DNA from: Burkholderia gladioli
GTDB taxonomy: Bacteria; Pseudomonadota; Gammaproteobacteria; Burkholderiales; Burkholderiaceae
Direction: 5' to 3'
DNA: 64,000 nucleotides
NCBI RefSeq assembly: GCF_000959725.1
Contig: NZ_CP009323.1
Location: 2,852,001-2,916,000, forward strand
Shown: positions 25,980 to 34,474 of the stretch, piece by piece
Position numbering within the stretch: the first letter of the stretch is position 1
Layout of the letters: each line of letters opens with the position of its first letter
The notes under the pieces: generated by a model
Told to the model about the DNA's origin: nothing
What the model saw: only the letters and a program-made list of their open reading frames with translations
The model's database searches: none
Translations under genes and position numbers: made by a program

Positions 25980-26720
25980 TCAGGCCGCCGAATTCGCCGG
26001 CTGCGACGAATCGCTGGCCACGCCGAACTCGCCGTCGAGCCAGCGCGCCACCACGCCGGGCAGTTCCGTCATGCGCTCGAAAGTGACGTGCACGCCGATC
26101 TCGCGCAGCGCCTCGCGCCGCTCGGCCGGCGCGTGCGCGCTGCCGGTGAAGCCGAGCACGGTCATGCCGGCGGCCAGCGCGGCACGCGCGCCGGTCACGC
26201 TGTCCTCCACCACCGCGCAGCCCGAGGGCGGCACCTGCAGCGTCTCGGAGGCGGCCAGGTAGACGTCGGGCGCGGGCTTGGGCCGTGCCACGCGCTCGCC
26301 CGTGAAGAGGCGGTTGCCGAAGACGCTGTCCAGGCCGAGCCGCTTGACCACGCGCTCGACATAATCGAGGTCGCTGTTGCTGGCGCAGGCCAGGCGCAGC
26401 TCGATCGACTTCAGCGCCTCGACCGCGCCGGCGATCTCGGGCGCATCGGCCGCGCGCGTGCGGATCTCCTCGCGGATCGCGTGGATCTGCGGCTCGTCGA
26501 TGCTGCGGCCGAACACCTTGGCGGCCTCGGTCAGCACCACGGCCGTGCGCATGCCGAGCAGCGGGCGGATCGCGTCGTGCACGCCCTCGACCTGCCAGAG
26601 CGCCTCGAGGCGCTCGATGACGATGCGTTCGGCGATGGCCTCGCTGTCGACCAGCACGCCGTCGCAGTCGCTGATCAGGGCGCGATCGGTGCGCAGCGTG
26701 GAAGGGAAGGGGGATGACAT
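25980..26720 (-). CDS. HAD-superfamily hydrolase, beta-phosphoglucomutase-like
   Basis: A 246-aa phosphatase of subfamily IA. Motif I ISDCDGVLVDSE (about 16-27), motif II CASNSD, motif III ARPKPAPDVYL and motif IV VVEDSVTGARAA are all intact. Resembles YieH-type 6-phosphogluconate phosphatases. Start ATG 26720 is supported by AGGAGA 7 bp upstream. It lies downstream of a sugar porter gene on the same strand (109 bp), so a role in sugar-phosphate metabolism is plausible. Confidence 0.84.
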   Translation of the reverse strand: MSSPFPSTLRTDRALISDCDGVLVDSEAIAERIVIERLEALWQVEGVHDAIRPLLGMRTAVVLTEAAKVFGRSIDEPQIHAIREEIRTRAADAPEIAGAVEALKSIELRLACASNSDLDYVERVVKRLGLDSVFGNRLFTGERVARPKPAPDVYLAASETLQVPPSGCAVVEDSVTGARAALAAGMTVLGFTGSAHAPAERREALREIGVHVTFERMTELPGVVARWLDGEFGVASDSSQPANSAA

Positions 26721-26829
26721 GGGGAAGTTCTCCTGCGGTAACCGGCCATGATACCGGGAACGTCGGGCGCCGGTCATCCCGGCGCCCGACATGGGTTTGC
26801 CCGTCGGCGACCGCCGCGGCCGCGGTGTT

Positions 26830-28257
26830 TCAGGGCGCGCGGCGCGCGCGGGCGGCGGCGCGCGGCGTGAAGCGGCCTTCCTTGAGCGCGCGCTCGATGT
26901 GCTCGAGGCTGCGCCCGCGCGTCTCCGGGACCGCGAAATAGATGAACAGGCAGGCCAGCAGGTTCAGCGCCGCATAGACCCACATCGCGCCGCCCACCCC
27001 CAGCCATTGCGTCATGCTCAGCGCGGTGCCCGTGAGCAGCAGGTTCGAACCCCACAGCGTGGCCGCGTGCGCGCCGGTGGCCTGGTTGCGGATCGCCACC
27101 GGATAGAGTTCGGAGCCGAGCAGCCAGCCGATCAGCTGGATGCCGCCCGAGTTGAAGATCATGAACACGATCAGGCAGGCCACGATCCACAGCGGCCGCT
27201 GCGTGCCGCCGGCGCCGTCCTGCATCACCCAGCCGAGCGCGGCGAGGCTGGCGGCGGCCACCGGCAGCGTCGCCAGGCTCAGCGCGCGGCGCCCGACGTG
27301 GTCGATCAGGAGCTTGCCGACGAAGGTCATCACCAGGTAGGTGGTGGCCACGCCCAGCGCCGCCCAGAGCGCGGCCGAGGCGCCGAAGCCGGCGTCGCGC
27401 AGGAAGGTCGGCGTGTAGTAGATCATCATCTCGATGCCGGTGAGCTGGGTGAAGGCGGCCACGCCGAGCCCGGCGACCAGCGCGGGCCTGACCCAGGGCT
27501 CGCGCATCGCGCGCCAGCCGCCGGCGCCGTCGCGGCGCTGCCGCTCGACGGTGGCGCGGATCTCGGCCAGCTCCTCGCGCACCGCGCGCTCCGAGTCGCG
27601 CACCTGCGCGAGCGCGGCGCTGGCATCGTGCAGGCGGTCCTGCTCGACCAGCCAGCGCGGGCTGCCGGGCAGCCGCGAGATGCCGAACAGCAGCACCAGC
27701 GAGGGCAGCACCGCCAGGCCGATCATCAGCCGCCAGTCCACCAGCTGCTGGCCGGCCACGCCGACGATGGCCGCCATCAGGATGCCGATCCCGATCGAGA
27801 CGTTGAAATAGGTGACCAGCCGGCCGCGCCGCGCCGGCTCGGCGAGTTCGGCGATGTAGGTGGGCACGATCTGGGTCGAGCCGCCCACCGCGAAGCCGAG
27901 CACCAGGCGCGCCGCGCCCAGCCAGAGCGCCGAAGGCGACAGCGCGGCGGCGATCACGCCGACGGTGTAGATCGCGGACACGACCAGGATCGTGCGACGC
28001 CGGCCCAGGCTGGCCGACAGGCGCGTGCAGGCCAGCGCGCCGATCACGGCGCCGAGCAGGATCGCCGCGGCCACCCATTCCTGGGCGCGGTAGTCGAGCG
28101 CGAAATCGCGCGCGATCAGCGGCAGCGCGCCCGAGATGATGCCGGTGTCGTAGCCGTAGAGGCCGCCGGCGATCGCGGCGACGGCCGCCGTGATGCGCAT
28201 GGTGGCGGCTTGCGAGCGCTTCCGGCCGGTGTCGATCGCGAGCGATTCGGTGCTCAT
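26830..28257 (-). CDS. Sugar porter family MFS transporter
   Basis: A 475-aa, 12-helix proton-sugar symporter. Sugar-porter signatures: GGLYGYDTGIISGALPLI in TM1, SLGRRRTI and VGGSTQIVPTYIAELAEPARRGRL (PESPR-like region follows as LPGSPRWLVEQDR), QLTGIEMMIYYTPTF in TM7 and FAVPETRGRSLEHIE at the C-terminus. ATG 28257 has AGGAGG at ideal distance. XylE/GalP type; the sugar cannot be named. Confidence 0.87.
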   Translation of the reverse strand: MSTESLAIDTGRKRSQAATMRITAAVAAIAGGLYGYDTGIISGALPLIARDFALDYRAQEWVAAAILLGAVIGALACTRLSASLGRRRTILVVSAIYTVGVIAAALSPSALWLGAARLVLGFAVGGSTQIVPTYIAELAEPARRGRLVTYFNVSIGIGILMAAIVGVAGQQLVDWRLMIGLAVLPSLVLLFGISRLPGSPRWLVEQDRLHDASAALAQVRDSERAVREELAEIRATVERQRRDGAGGWRAMREPWVRPALVAGLGVAAFTQLTGIEMMIYYTPTFLRDAGFGASAALWAALGVATTYLVMTFVGKLLIDHVGRRALSLATLPVAAASLAALGWVMQDGAGGTQRPLWIVACLIVFMIFNSGGIQLIGWLLGSELYPVAIRNQATGAHAATLWGSNLLLTGTALSMTQWLGVGGAMWVYAALNLLACLFIYFAVPETRGRSLEHIERALKEGRFTPRAAARARRAP

Positions 28258-28676
28258 GCCTTGCCTCCTGTCTCGGTGCTTATGAAGGATGGCGCCGTTC
28301 AGCCGTGCTGCGGCGCGATAGATCAATTATGCATCAATAGAGCAAAAGATCGAATTTGGGCTTCGGAAGGAAATTCGTGCGGGAATGCGGGCTGCGGCCG
28401 GATCGCCGAAGCAATGAAGGAAATTGGCATATTACGTGGAGATTCGTGATGATGAAGCAATAAAAAACACTTATCGAAACAATAAGCGTGAATGATGACG
28501 CGTGTCCTTGCCTTGCAACGGCAAGGGTGGAGGGTTCGCCAGTGCCCCGATCATTGACTTCGAGTCAAGGGTCTTTCCACGACGGCCGGCTTTTTGCATG
28601 GCAACATCGCGGGCACACTACGCATCAACCGAAATCGCGGGCGTCCGTCGCCCGCTTCGCCACAGGATCCGCTGCC
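28258..28676. other. AT-richer divergent intergenic region
   Basis: A 419-bp region between the sugar porter and a divergent MFS gene. Bases 28315-28500 are markedly AT-richer than the surroundings and probably carry promoters for both directions. I see no gene. A short hairpin (CTTAT/ATAAG near 28472-28488) beside an A-run is present, but no transcript ending there can be identified. Confidence 0.5.
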
Positions 28677-29870
28677 ATGAACGCTTCCTCCTCTCCCGCC
28701 GCGTCGGCCCCGCGCTCGACGCTTCCGCTGCTCGCGCTGGCCGTCGGCGCGTTCGGCATCGGCACCACCGAGTTCTCGCCGATGGGGCTGCTGCCGGTGA
28801 TCGCCGAGGGCGTGCATGTCACGATCCCGAGCGCCGGCATGCTGATCAGCGCCTACGCGATCGGCGTGATGGTCGGCGCGCCGGTGATGACCCTGCTGCT
28901 GGCGCGCGCCTCGCGGCGCACCGCGCTGATGCTGCTGATGGGCATCTTCACGATCGGCAACCTGCTCTCGGCGGTGGCGCCCGACTACACCACGCTGCTG
29001 CTGGCGCGCCTCGTCACCAGCCTCAACCACGGCGCCTTCTTCGGCATCGGCTCGGTGGTGGCGGCCTCGGTGGTGCCGCGCGAGCGGCAGGCCAGCGCGG
29101 TGGCGACCATGTTCATGGGCCTCACCATCGCCAATGTGGGCGGCGTGCCGGCGGCCACCTGGCTCGGCCAGATGATCGGCTGGCGGATGTCCTTCGTCGC
29201 CACCGCGGGCCTCGGCCTGTTGGCGATCGCGGGGCTGTTCGCGGCCCTGCCCAGGGGCGAGTCGGGCCGCATGCCAGATTTGCGCGCCGAACTCGCGGTG
29301 CTCACGCGCCCCGTGGTGCTGGGCGCGCTGGCCACCACGGTGCTGGGCGCGGGCGCGATGTTCACGCTCTACACCTACGTGGCGCCGACCCTCGCGCAGC
29401 TCACGCATGCCACGCCGGGTTTCGTCACCGCGATGCTGGTGCTGATCGGCGTCGGTTTCTCGATCGGCAACGTGGCCGGCGGCCGCCTCGCCGACCGCTC
29501 GCTGGACGGCAGCCTGATCGCCTTCCTGCTGCTGCTGATCGTGGTGATGCTGGCCTTCCCGATGCTGGCCGCGACCCATGTGGGTGCCGCGCTGGCCCTG
29601 CTGGTGTGGGGCATCGCGACCTTCGCGGTGGTGCCGCCGCTGCAGATGCGCGTGATGCGCGCCGCCTCGGAAGCGCCGGGCCTGGCCTCCTCGGTCAACG
29701 TGGGCGCCTTCAACCTCGGCAACGCGCTGGGCGCGGCGGCCGGCGGCGCGGCGATCTCCTCGGGCCTCGGTTACTCGGCGGTGCCGATGGTCGGCGCGGG
29801 AATCGCCGCGCTGGGCCTGCTGCTGGTGCTCTCGCAACTGCGCCGCCGTCCGCGGGCACTGGCCTGCTGA
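28677..29870 (+). CDS. MFS transporter, AraJ/YdhP-like
   Basis: A 397-aa, 12-helix exporter. TM1 [25 protein letters not shown] and the loop [15 protein letters not shown] are typical of the sugar-efflux/drug group (AraJ, YdhP, SotB). ATG 28677 lies 104 bp before the aldo/keto reductase gene's partner start region, and the downstream dkgB-like gene is on the same strand. Substrate unknown. Confidence 0.82.
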   Translation: MNASSSPAASAPRSTLPLLALAVGAFGIGTTEFSPMGLLPVIAEGVHVTIPSAGMLISAYAIGVMVGAPVMTLLLARASRRTALMLLMGIFTIGNLLSAVAPDYTTLLLARLVTSLNHGAFFGIGSVVAASVVPRERQASAVATMFMGLTIANVGGVPAATWLGQMIGWRMSFVATAGLGLLAIAGLFAALPRGESGRMPDLRAELAVLTRPVVLGALATTVLGAGAMFTLYTYVAPTLAQLTHATPGFVTAMLVLIGVGFSIGNVAGGRLADRSLDGSLIAFLLLLIVVMLAFPMLAATHVGAALALLVWGIATFAVVPPLQMRVMRAASEAPGLASSVNVGAFNLGNALGAAAGGAAISSGLGYSAVPMVGAGIAALGLLLVLSQLRRRPRALAC

Positions 29871-29974
29871 GCGCCCGAAGACTCGCGCGGCGCGCCCGGC
29901 GCGCCGCTTTTCATCCGCTTTTCATCCTTATCCGGCCGGCATCGCGCCGGCACTCATCGACAGGACAACGAATC

Positions 29975-30781
29975 ATGAATCGCATTCCTCCGTTCGGCCT
30001 CGGCACGTTTCGCCTGAAAGGGCAGGTGGTGGTCGACTCGGTGCGCGACGCGCTCGAGCTCGGCTACCGCGCGATCGACACCGCGCAGATCTACGACAAC
30101 GAGGCCGACGTCGGCCGCGCGATCGCCGAATCGGGCGTGGCGCGCCAGGAGCTGTACCTCACCACCAAGATCTGGGTCGACCATTACGCGGCCGACAAGC
30201 TGGCGCCGAGCCTCGAGGCGAGCCTCGCCAAGCTGCGCACCGACCAGGTGGACCTGACGCTGATCCACTGGCCCGCGCCCGGCAACGGCGTGCCGCTGGC
30301 GGCCACGCTCGAGGCGCTGGCCGAAGCCAAGGCGCGCGGCCTGACGCGCGAGATCGGCATCTCGAACTTCAATATCGCGCTGACGCAGGAGGCGATCGAG
30401 GTGCTCGGCGCCGAGGCGATCGCGACCAACCAGATCGAGCTGAGCCCCTATCTGCAGAATCGCAAGCTGGTGGCCTTCCTCGAATCGCAGGGCATCGCCG
30501 TGACCTCGTACATGACGCTGGCCTACGGCAAGGTGCTGGGCGACCCGGTGCTCGGCGAGATCGCGGCCGCGCATGGCGCGACGCCGGCGCAGGTGGCGCT
30601 GGCCTGGGCCCTGCAGCTCGGTCACGCGGTGATTCCCTCGTCGACCAAGCGCGCCAACCTGGCCAGCAACCTGCTGGCTCGCGACCTGAAGCTGAGCGAC
30701 GCGGAGATGGCGCGCATCGCCGGCCTCGAGCGCAACGGCCGCGAAGTGAGCCCGGCCGGCCTGGCGCCTGAATGGGATTGA
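29975..30781 (+). CDS. dkgB: Aldo/keto reductase, 2,5-diketo-D-gluconate reductase B-like
   Basis: NADPH-dependent reductase of 268 aa with the TIM-barrel AKR catalytic tetrad visible: Asp in [12 protein letters not shown], Tyr in the same segment, Lys in LTTKIW and His in TLIHWPAP. C-terminal [14 protein letters not shown] binds the cofactor. Close to E. coli DkgB (methylglyoxal/2,5-DKG reduction). ATG 29975 follows CAGGACAACGAATC. Ends with a good terminator. Confidence 0.88.
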   Translation: MNRIPPFGLGTFRLKGQVVVDSVRDALELGYRAIDTAQIYDNEADVGRAIAESGVARQELYLTTKIWVDHYAADKLAPSLEASLAKLRTDQVDLTLIHWPAPGNGVPLAATLEALAEAKARGLTREIGISNFNIALTQEAIEVLGAEAIATNQIELSPYLQNRKLVAFLESQGIAVTSYMTLAYGKVLGDPVLGEIAAAHGATPAQVALAWALQLGHAVIPSSTKRANLASNLLARDLKLSDAEMARIAGLERNGREVSPAGLAPEWD

Positions 30782-30837
30782 GCGAACCGCGTGTGTCCCG
30801 CTCCGGACGAATGCCGGAGCGAGGCGTGATGCATCGA

Positions 30838-30875
30838 AAAACGGCCGCCCGTATTCGAGGCGGCCGTTTTGCATT
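30838..30875. terminator. Terminator after dkgB
   Basis: Perfect 12-bp stem AAAACGGCCGCC / GGCGGCCGTTTT (arms 30838-30849 and 30859-30870, 9-base loop) ending in TTTT. A- and T-runs on either side make it usable from both strands, including the lectin gene transcribed toward it. Confidence 0.88.
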
Positions 30876-30893
30876 CCTGTTTCCTTTTTTTGC

Positions 30894-31175
30894 TCAGCCG
30901 ATCGGCCATTGCAGGACCGCGATCCCGTCGTTGTAGTCGCTGTCGTGGCCGTCTTCCGAAACGAGGATGCCGAAATTGACCGTGAACGGCTGACCATCGG
31001 ATTTCTTGCCGTTGATCGTCACCTCGAAGCGGATCTTGCCGTTGCCGGAATTGAGCGTGGATTCGCGCGGGCCGTCTCGCGTGGTGAGCTTATGATAGGC
31101 CGCCGGTTCCTGGCTGTCGCCGATGAACAGCTTGATGTGCTGCTGCTCGGCGGCATTGGCGAGCGGTGGTGTCAA
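30894..31175 (-). CDS. Shortened PA-IIL/BC2L-type calcium-dependent lectin (possible pseudogene)
   Basis: A 93-codon frame that closely resembles, from memory, the mannose-binding lectin domain BC2L-A of Burkholderia cenocepacia. The calcium-site residues survive: Asn in LANAAEQQ, the EDGHDSDYND cluster, and the C-terminal Gly of LQWPIG. Two parts are missing. The family's N-terminal strand is replaced by unrelated residues, and about 14 residues are gone between IRFEVTINGK and KSDGQPFTVN. The only start is TTG 31175 without a clear ribosome site, and the open frame continues upstream without family similarity. The usual domain is about 115-128 aa. It may be a relic, or a compact lectin with an unusual start. 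Confidence 0.62.
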   Translation of the reverse strand: MTPPLANAAEQQHIKLFIGDSQEPAAYHKLTTRDGPRESTLNSGNGKIRFEVTINGKKSDGQPFTVNFGILVSEDGHDSDYNDGIAVLQWPIG

Positions 31176-31268
31176 CGACGCATCGCATCGTTGATGGATT
31201 TCGAATCTCGGTGGGGGATATTCCTCGTCGCTCGCGATGAGCGACGGGGATGAGCCGCAAGCGCAGGC

Positions 31269-32630
31269 TCAGGGATTCGGCGTGGCAGCCGAGGCGGCAG
31301 CGGGTGCCGATGTGGTGGGCGTCGAGGCAGCGGGCGTCGAGGCGGCCGGTGCCGAAGCGGCAGGGGCCGCTGCCTGCACTGCGCTCGACATCGAGGCGGG
31401 CACGGCCGGCGAGGGAGCCGGCGCTGACGGGGCCGCGGCGTTCGGCGTGGCAGCCGGCGCCGACGCGCTGGCCGGCGCGGCAGGTGCCGGATTCGGCGTG
31501 GCCGGTGCCGCGCCCGGCGTCACGTTCACCAGCCCCGGCGCGGCCGGTGCCACCTGGGCGGCGGCCGAGGCATTGATGCCCGGCGTGAAGGCCGCGGCGG
31601 CCTGGGCGGCGCCGCCGTTTTCCACGGCGGAGGTGCCGGTCGAGGGCACCACGGCCTGGTTGCCGTTGGCCGTGGCAGCGGCGGGCACCGGGGCAAGATT
31701 CGCTCCCGCGGCGGCGGCCTGGTGCGGCACGGCGGCCGGCGCGGCAGCGCTCGATGCGGGCGCCGGTGCCGGGCTCGGCGAACCGGCCGGCGCCTGGCTT
31801 GCCACCGGGGCCACCGGGGCTGCCGGAGCTGCCGGCATCGCCGCGCCAGGAGCCGTCACGGCATGGGCCTGGGCGGCACCCGGCGCGGCGGTCGCCAGCG
31901 CGGCCGCGCCGGTGGCCGCCACCGGCACGGGCGCGAGGCCCGAGATCGGTGCCGAGGGCGGGGTCGGCACGGCCGGCGTCTTCAGCTTCACCGAGCCGTC
32001 GTCGCCGGGCGTGCCGGTGCTCGGGGCCGGTTCCGGCAGCGGCGCCACCGGCTCCTTCTCGGCGGCCTTGGCGGCGGCCTTGCCGTGCCGTGCCGGGTCG
32101 ACCTTCAGGAAGTGATCGACCAGCTTGAAGAAGCGGTCGTAGAACACGCCGGCGGGAATCGTCTCGCTGGCGATCTTCACCATCGAATCGTCGCTCGAGC
32201 CGATCGGCAGCGACACCGAGCCCAGCACCGAAAGGCCGACGCTGGCCGAGGTATTGGTCTTCTTCAGCGTGTAGCGGTCCTGCACCGCGTTCACGTAGGC
32301 GATGCTCGAGCTCGAGTCCGCATCGGCGTCGACGCAGACCACGTGGAACTCGATCACCACGTGGGTATCGTTGTTCGGCTGGAAATTCTTGCTGCCGTCC
32401 ACCGTATCGGGCCGCGCCAGGTTGGTGATGTAGCCCTGGCTCAGCAGCGCGCGGCGCGCCGCCTCGCAGGTGGCCGTCGAACTCTCGTGGAAGGTATGCG
32501 TGTACGGGCTGCTCGATGCGTCGAACTGCTCCTGCGTGTACAGCGGCTTGGGCGCGGACGAGCAAGCCGCCAGCAGGGTGCCGGCGGCAAGCGCGCAAGT
32601 CAGGGAAATCAGGCTGGGTCGATTGTGCAT
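31269..32630 (-). CDS. DUF2242-type lipoprotein with long Ala/Pro tail
   Basis: A 453-aa predicted outer-membrane or periplasmic lipoprotein. A signal peptide with lipobox LLAAC is at residues 18-23 (Cys about 23). Residues 24-190 form a globular part (TFHESSTATCEAARRALLSQ, VIEFHVVCVDADADSSSSI, ASVGLSVLGSVSLPIGSSDD) that I assign to DUF2242, function unknown. From about 190 to the end the protein is almost only Ala, Pro, Ser, Thr and Val, some 260 residues, likely an extended cell-wall-spanning or surface linker. A -10-like TATAAT lies 78 bp upstream. Confidence 0.75.
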   Translation of the reverse strand: MHNRPSLISLTCALAAGTLLAACSSAPKPLYTQEQFDASSSPYTHTFHESSTATCEAARRALLSQGYITNLARPDTVDGSKNFQPNNDTHVVIEFHVVCVDADADSSSSIAYVNAVQDRYTLKKTNTSASVGLSVLGSVSLPIGSSDDSMVKIASETIPAGVFYDRFFKLVDHFLKVDPARHGKAAAKAAEKEPVAPLPEPAPSTGTPGDDGSVKLKTPAVPTPPSAPISGLAPVPVAATGAAALATAAPGAAQAHAVTAPGAAMPAAPAAPVAPVASQAPAGSPSPAPAPASSAAAPAAVPHQAAAAGANLAPVPAAATANGNQAVVPSTGTSAVENGGAAQAAAAFTPGINASAAAQVAPAAPGLVNVTPGAAPATPNPAPAAPASASAPAATPNAAAPSAPAPSPAVPASMSSAVQAAAPAASAPAASTPAASTPTTSAPAAASAATPNP

Positions 32631-32708
32631 GGCGTCGAGTAAGGGGCGGGCCCGCCGCCGCGCGGCCGTCGCGCTGCGAGGCCCCTGCCGGTTGCGTGAC
32701 CGGCCGCT

Positions 32709-32714
32709 ATTATA
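32709..32714 (-). promoter_or_regulatory. Candidate -10 element for the lipoprotein gene
   Basis: TATAAT read on the minus strand, 78-83 bp before the ATG at 32630. No good -35 is found 17 bp upstream, so this is only a candidate. Confidence 0.4.
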
Positions 32715-32759
32715 GTTTCCCCTGATGTCGGCCTGCAGTTGGGGCCGCCGGGTGCCATG

Positions 32760-32786
32760 AAAAAAATCCCGCCGGGTGGAGGCGGG
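32760..32786 (-). terminator. Terminator of the hsp20 pair
   Basis: On the minus strand CCCGCC (32786-32781), 7-base loop, GGCGGG (32773-32768) is followed by a run of T (complement of the A-run at 32759-32766). It lies about 100 bp beyond the second hsp20 stop. Confidence 0.75.
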
Positions 32787-32886
32787 GGGCGGGAGGCGGA
32801 TCGAGAGCGGCCGGCCCGGCGCGGGCGCGGCCCCGGCATCGGGCGCCGCGCCTTGACGGCGACGGCGCGCCGATGGCGGACGAGGT

Positions 32887-33315
32887 TCAGGCCGTGCCCG
32901 TGGCCACCTCGATCTTGCGCGGCAGCGCTTCGGCGCGGCGCGGGATCCGCAGCGTCAGCAGGCCGTCGCGCAGGTTCGCCTCGATGCGCGCGGTATCGAA
33001 GTGCGGGCTGACCACGAAGCTGCGCAGATAGCGCGGCGCGCGCCATTCGGCGTGCTGCACGCGCAGGCCTTCGGTCTGCGGCAGCGACACCTGGGCGTCG
33101 ATGGTCAGGCGGTTGTCGTGCACGCGCAGGTCGAGCCCGGCCTTCGAGACGCCGGGCAGGTCGGCCCACAGCGTGATGCCCTCGCTGTCCTCGACGATGT
33201 CGACGGCCGGCGCGACGGCCGGGCCGCGGCGCGGCGCCTCGCTGGCTTGCGTGGATTCCGGCGCGGCAGTGTCGGCGACGGCGGGGCGATCGATCAGTTC
33301 GGACGTGGTGTTCAT
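32887..33315 (-). CDS. Small heat-shock protein, Hsp20 family (second of pair)
   Basis: A 142-aa chaperone that holds unfolding proteins. Alpha-crystallin domain at about 36-136: AVDIVEDSEGITLWADLPGVSKAGLDL at its start and LRDGLLTLRIPRRAE near the end (G-x-L and I-x-I-type motif RIPRR). The N-terminal 35 residues are Ala/Pro-rich and disordered. It is 21 bp after the first hsp20 stop and surely co-transcribed. ATG 33315 has GAGGAA upstream. Confidence 0.9.
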   Translation of the reverse strand: MNTTSELIDRPAVADTAAPESTQASEAPRRGPAVAPAVDIVEDSEGITLWADLPGVSKAGLDLRVHDNRLTIDAQVSLPQTEGLRVQHAEWRAPRYLRSFVVSPHFDTARIEANLRDGLLTLRIPRRAEALPRKIEVATGTA

Positions 33316-33336
33316 GGCGATATTCCTCGAGGCTGT

Positions 33337-33813
33337 TTACTGGACTTGGATCGAACGCGGCTGCGATGCCGCGCGCTTCGCGATACGGATGCGCAGGCAA
33401 CCATCCTCGTAGCGCGCCTGGATGTCGTTGGCATCGGCATTCGAGGGCAGTTCGACGGCGCGACGGAAGCGTCCGCCGAAGCGCTCGCGGGCCAGCACGC
33501 GAGCGGCCGCACGCGGCGCCTCGCCTTCGGCCTGCGGTGCGGCGGGGCCGGCCTGTGCCTCGCGGCGCTCGCCCGTGATCGTCAGGAGTCCTTTGTCGAT
33601 GCTGAGGTCGAAGTCGCCGGCCTGCATGCCCGGTGCCGCCACCACGATCTCGATCGCCTCGTCGGAGGCGCCGATGTTGATCGGCGGGAAGCTGTCGAAG
33701 CGCCCGCTGCGCGCGGCCGCCGCGAACGAGGGCGCGGCCAGCAGGCCCGACATCTGCCGCTGCAGCCGGTCGAATTCGCCGAACAGGCCGGCACCGAAAC
33801 GATAAGTGGTCAT
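33337..33813 (-). CDS. Small heat-shock protein, Hsp20 family (first of pair)
   Basis: A 158-aa class A-like sHSP: N-terminal YRFGAGLFGEFDRLQRQM, alpha-crystallin domain from about 43 (INIGASDEAIEIVVAAPGMQAGDFDLSIDKGLLTI) to YEDGCLRIRIAKRA, and a short C-terminal tail with IQV (I-x-V anchor). A Gln/Ala/Glu insertion (QAGPAAPQAEGEAPRAAAR) sits in the dimer loop. ATG 33813 has AGAGGA 9 bp upstream. Two different sHSPs in tandem often co-assemble. I find no convincing sigma32 or ROSE element. Confidence 0.9.
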   Translation of the reverse strand: MTTYRFGAGLFGEFDRLQRQMSGLLAAPSFAAAARSGRFDSFPPINIGASDEAIEIVVAAPGMQAGDFDLSIDKGLLTITGERREAQAGPAAPQAEGEAPRAAARVLARERFGGRFRRAVELPSNADANDIQARYEDGCLRIRIAKRAASQPRSIQVQ

Positions 33814-34474
33814 GGTTCGAGTCCTCTCGAGGATCGGCACGCGCGGCCCTGTTTGAAACACGCTGCGTGCGATGCGTTGTCAACCGGCGGCGCGGGTCGC
33901 GCTCGCCTCATGGCTCCACAGGTAGGAACGCCGTGCACGAATTCAAGAGGCCATCGTCAATCGAGCTTGCACGCGCATCGATGGCCGGGGCGCGAGCCTC
34001 TCGCCATGTTTCGCGCGCGCCGTCGTGTCCGCGATGAAAAGGCCCCGCGTGGAGGGCGGCGCCGGGAGAACCGCCGGGGTCGCGCCCCGCTTCAGGGCGA
34101 TCCCTATCGGGATCATCCCGAATCGCGCCCTCCAGCCGTCCCAAACTGCGGGAGCGCGATGGTATGCTGGCCTTCTTTCTTATAAGGAGGTCGGCATCGG
34201 CAAGCTCGCGATGCCGATGACCAAGATCGATTCGCCTCTCGATACGCCAGAAGGTTCTGGTGCCGGCCGCGGCCATCTCCGCCGCCGCGCCGCCGCATTG
34301 CGCCGGAACCCGCCCGCAACGCCCGTGCCGCGCGCTCGCGCAACGGCTGCGGTTCGTCGCGAACCGCAGCCTGCCTCGTCCGCCCGCATCCATGCGCCGC
34401 CGCGTCCACGCTGAAGCTTCATGCCGGGACGCGCGCCACTCACCGAATTCCTGTTCAACTACCTGGAGATTTCC
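33814..34474. other. Divergent intergenic region between hsp20 and pckG
   Basis: A 661-bp region with no convincing gene. It contains the perfect 15-bp palindrome at 34107-34121, a TATGCT (34163-34168) that could be a pckG -10, and an AAGGAGG at 34184-34190. The latter looks like a ribosome site but is not followed by a good start codon. Confidence 0.5.
34107..34121. promoter_or_regulatory. Palindrome upstream of pckG
   Basis: TCGGGATCATCCCGA is a perfect 15-bp inverted repeat about 350 bp before the pckG start and 42 bp before a possible -10. It could be an operator. The binding protein is unknown. Confidence 0.4.

Noticed and set aside
28472..28488. Hairpin with A/T-run as a terminator
   Set aside because: No gene ends there on either strand; stem is only 5 bp.
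28502..30781. An apparent fusion of an unknown N-terminal part to the DkgB reductase
   Set aside because: The first 490 codons are the +1 frame of the MFS gene. The real reductase starts at ATG 29975.
34184..34414. A small gene after the AAGGAGG at 34184-34190
   Set aside because: No proper start codon at the right distance, and the product would be an Arg/Ala/Pro-rich low-complexity chain.
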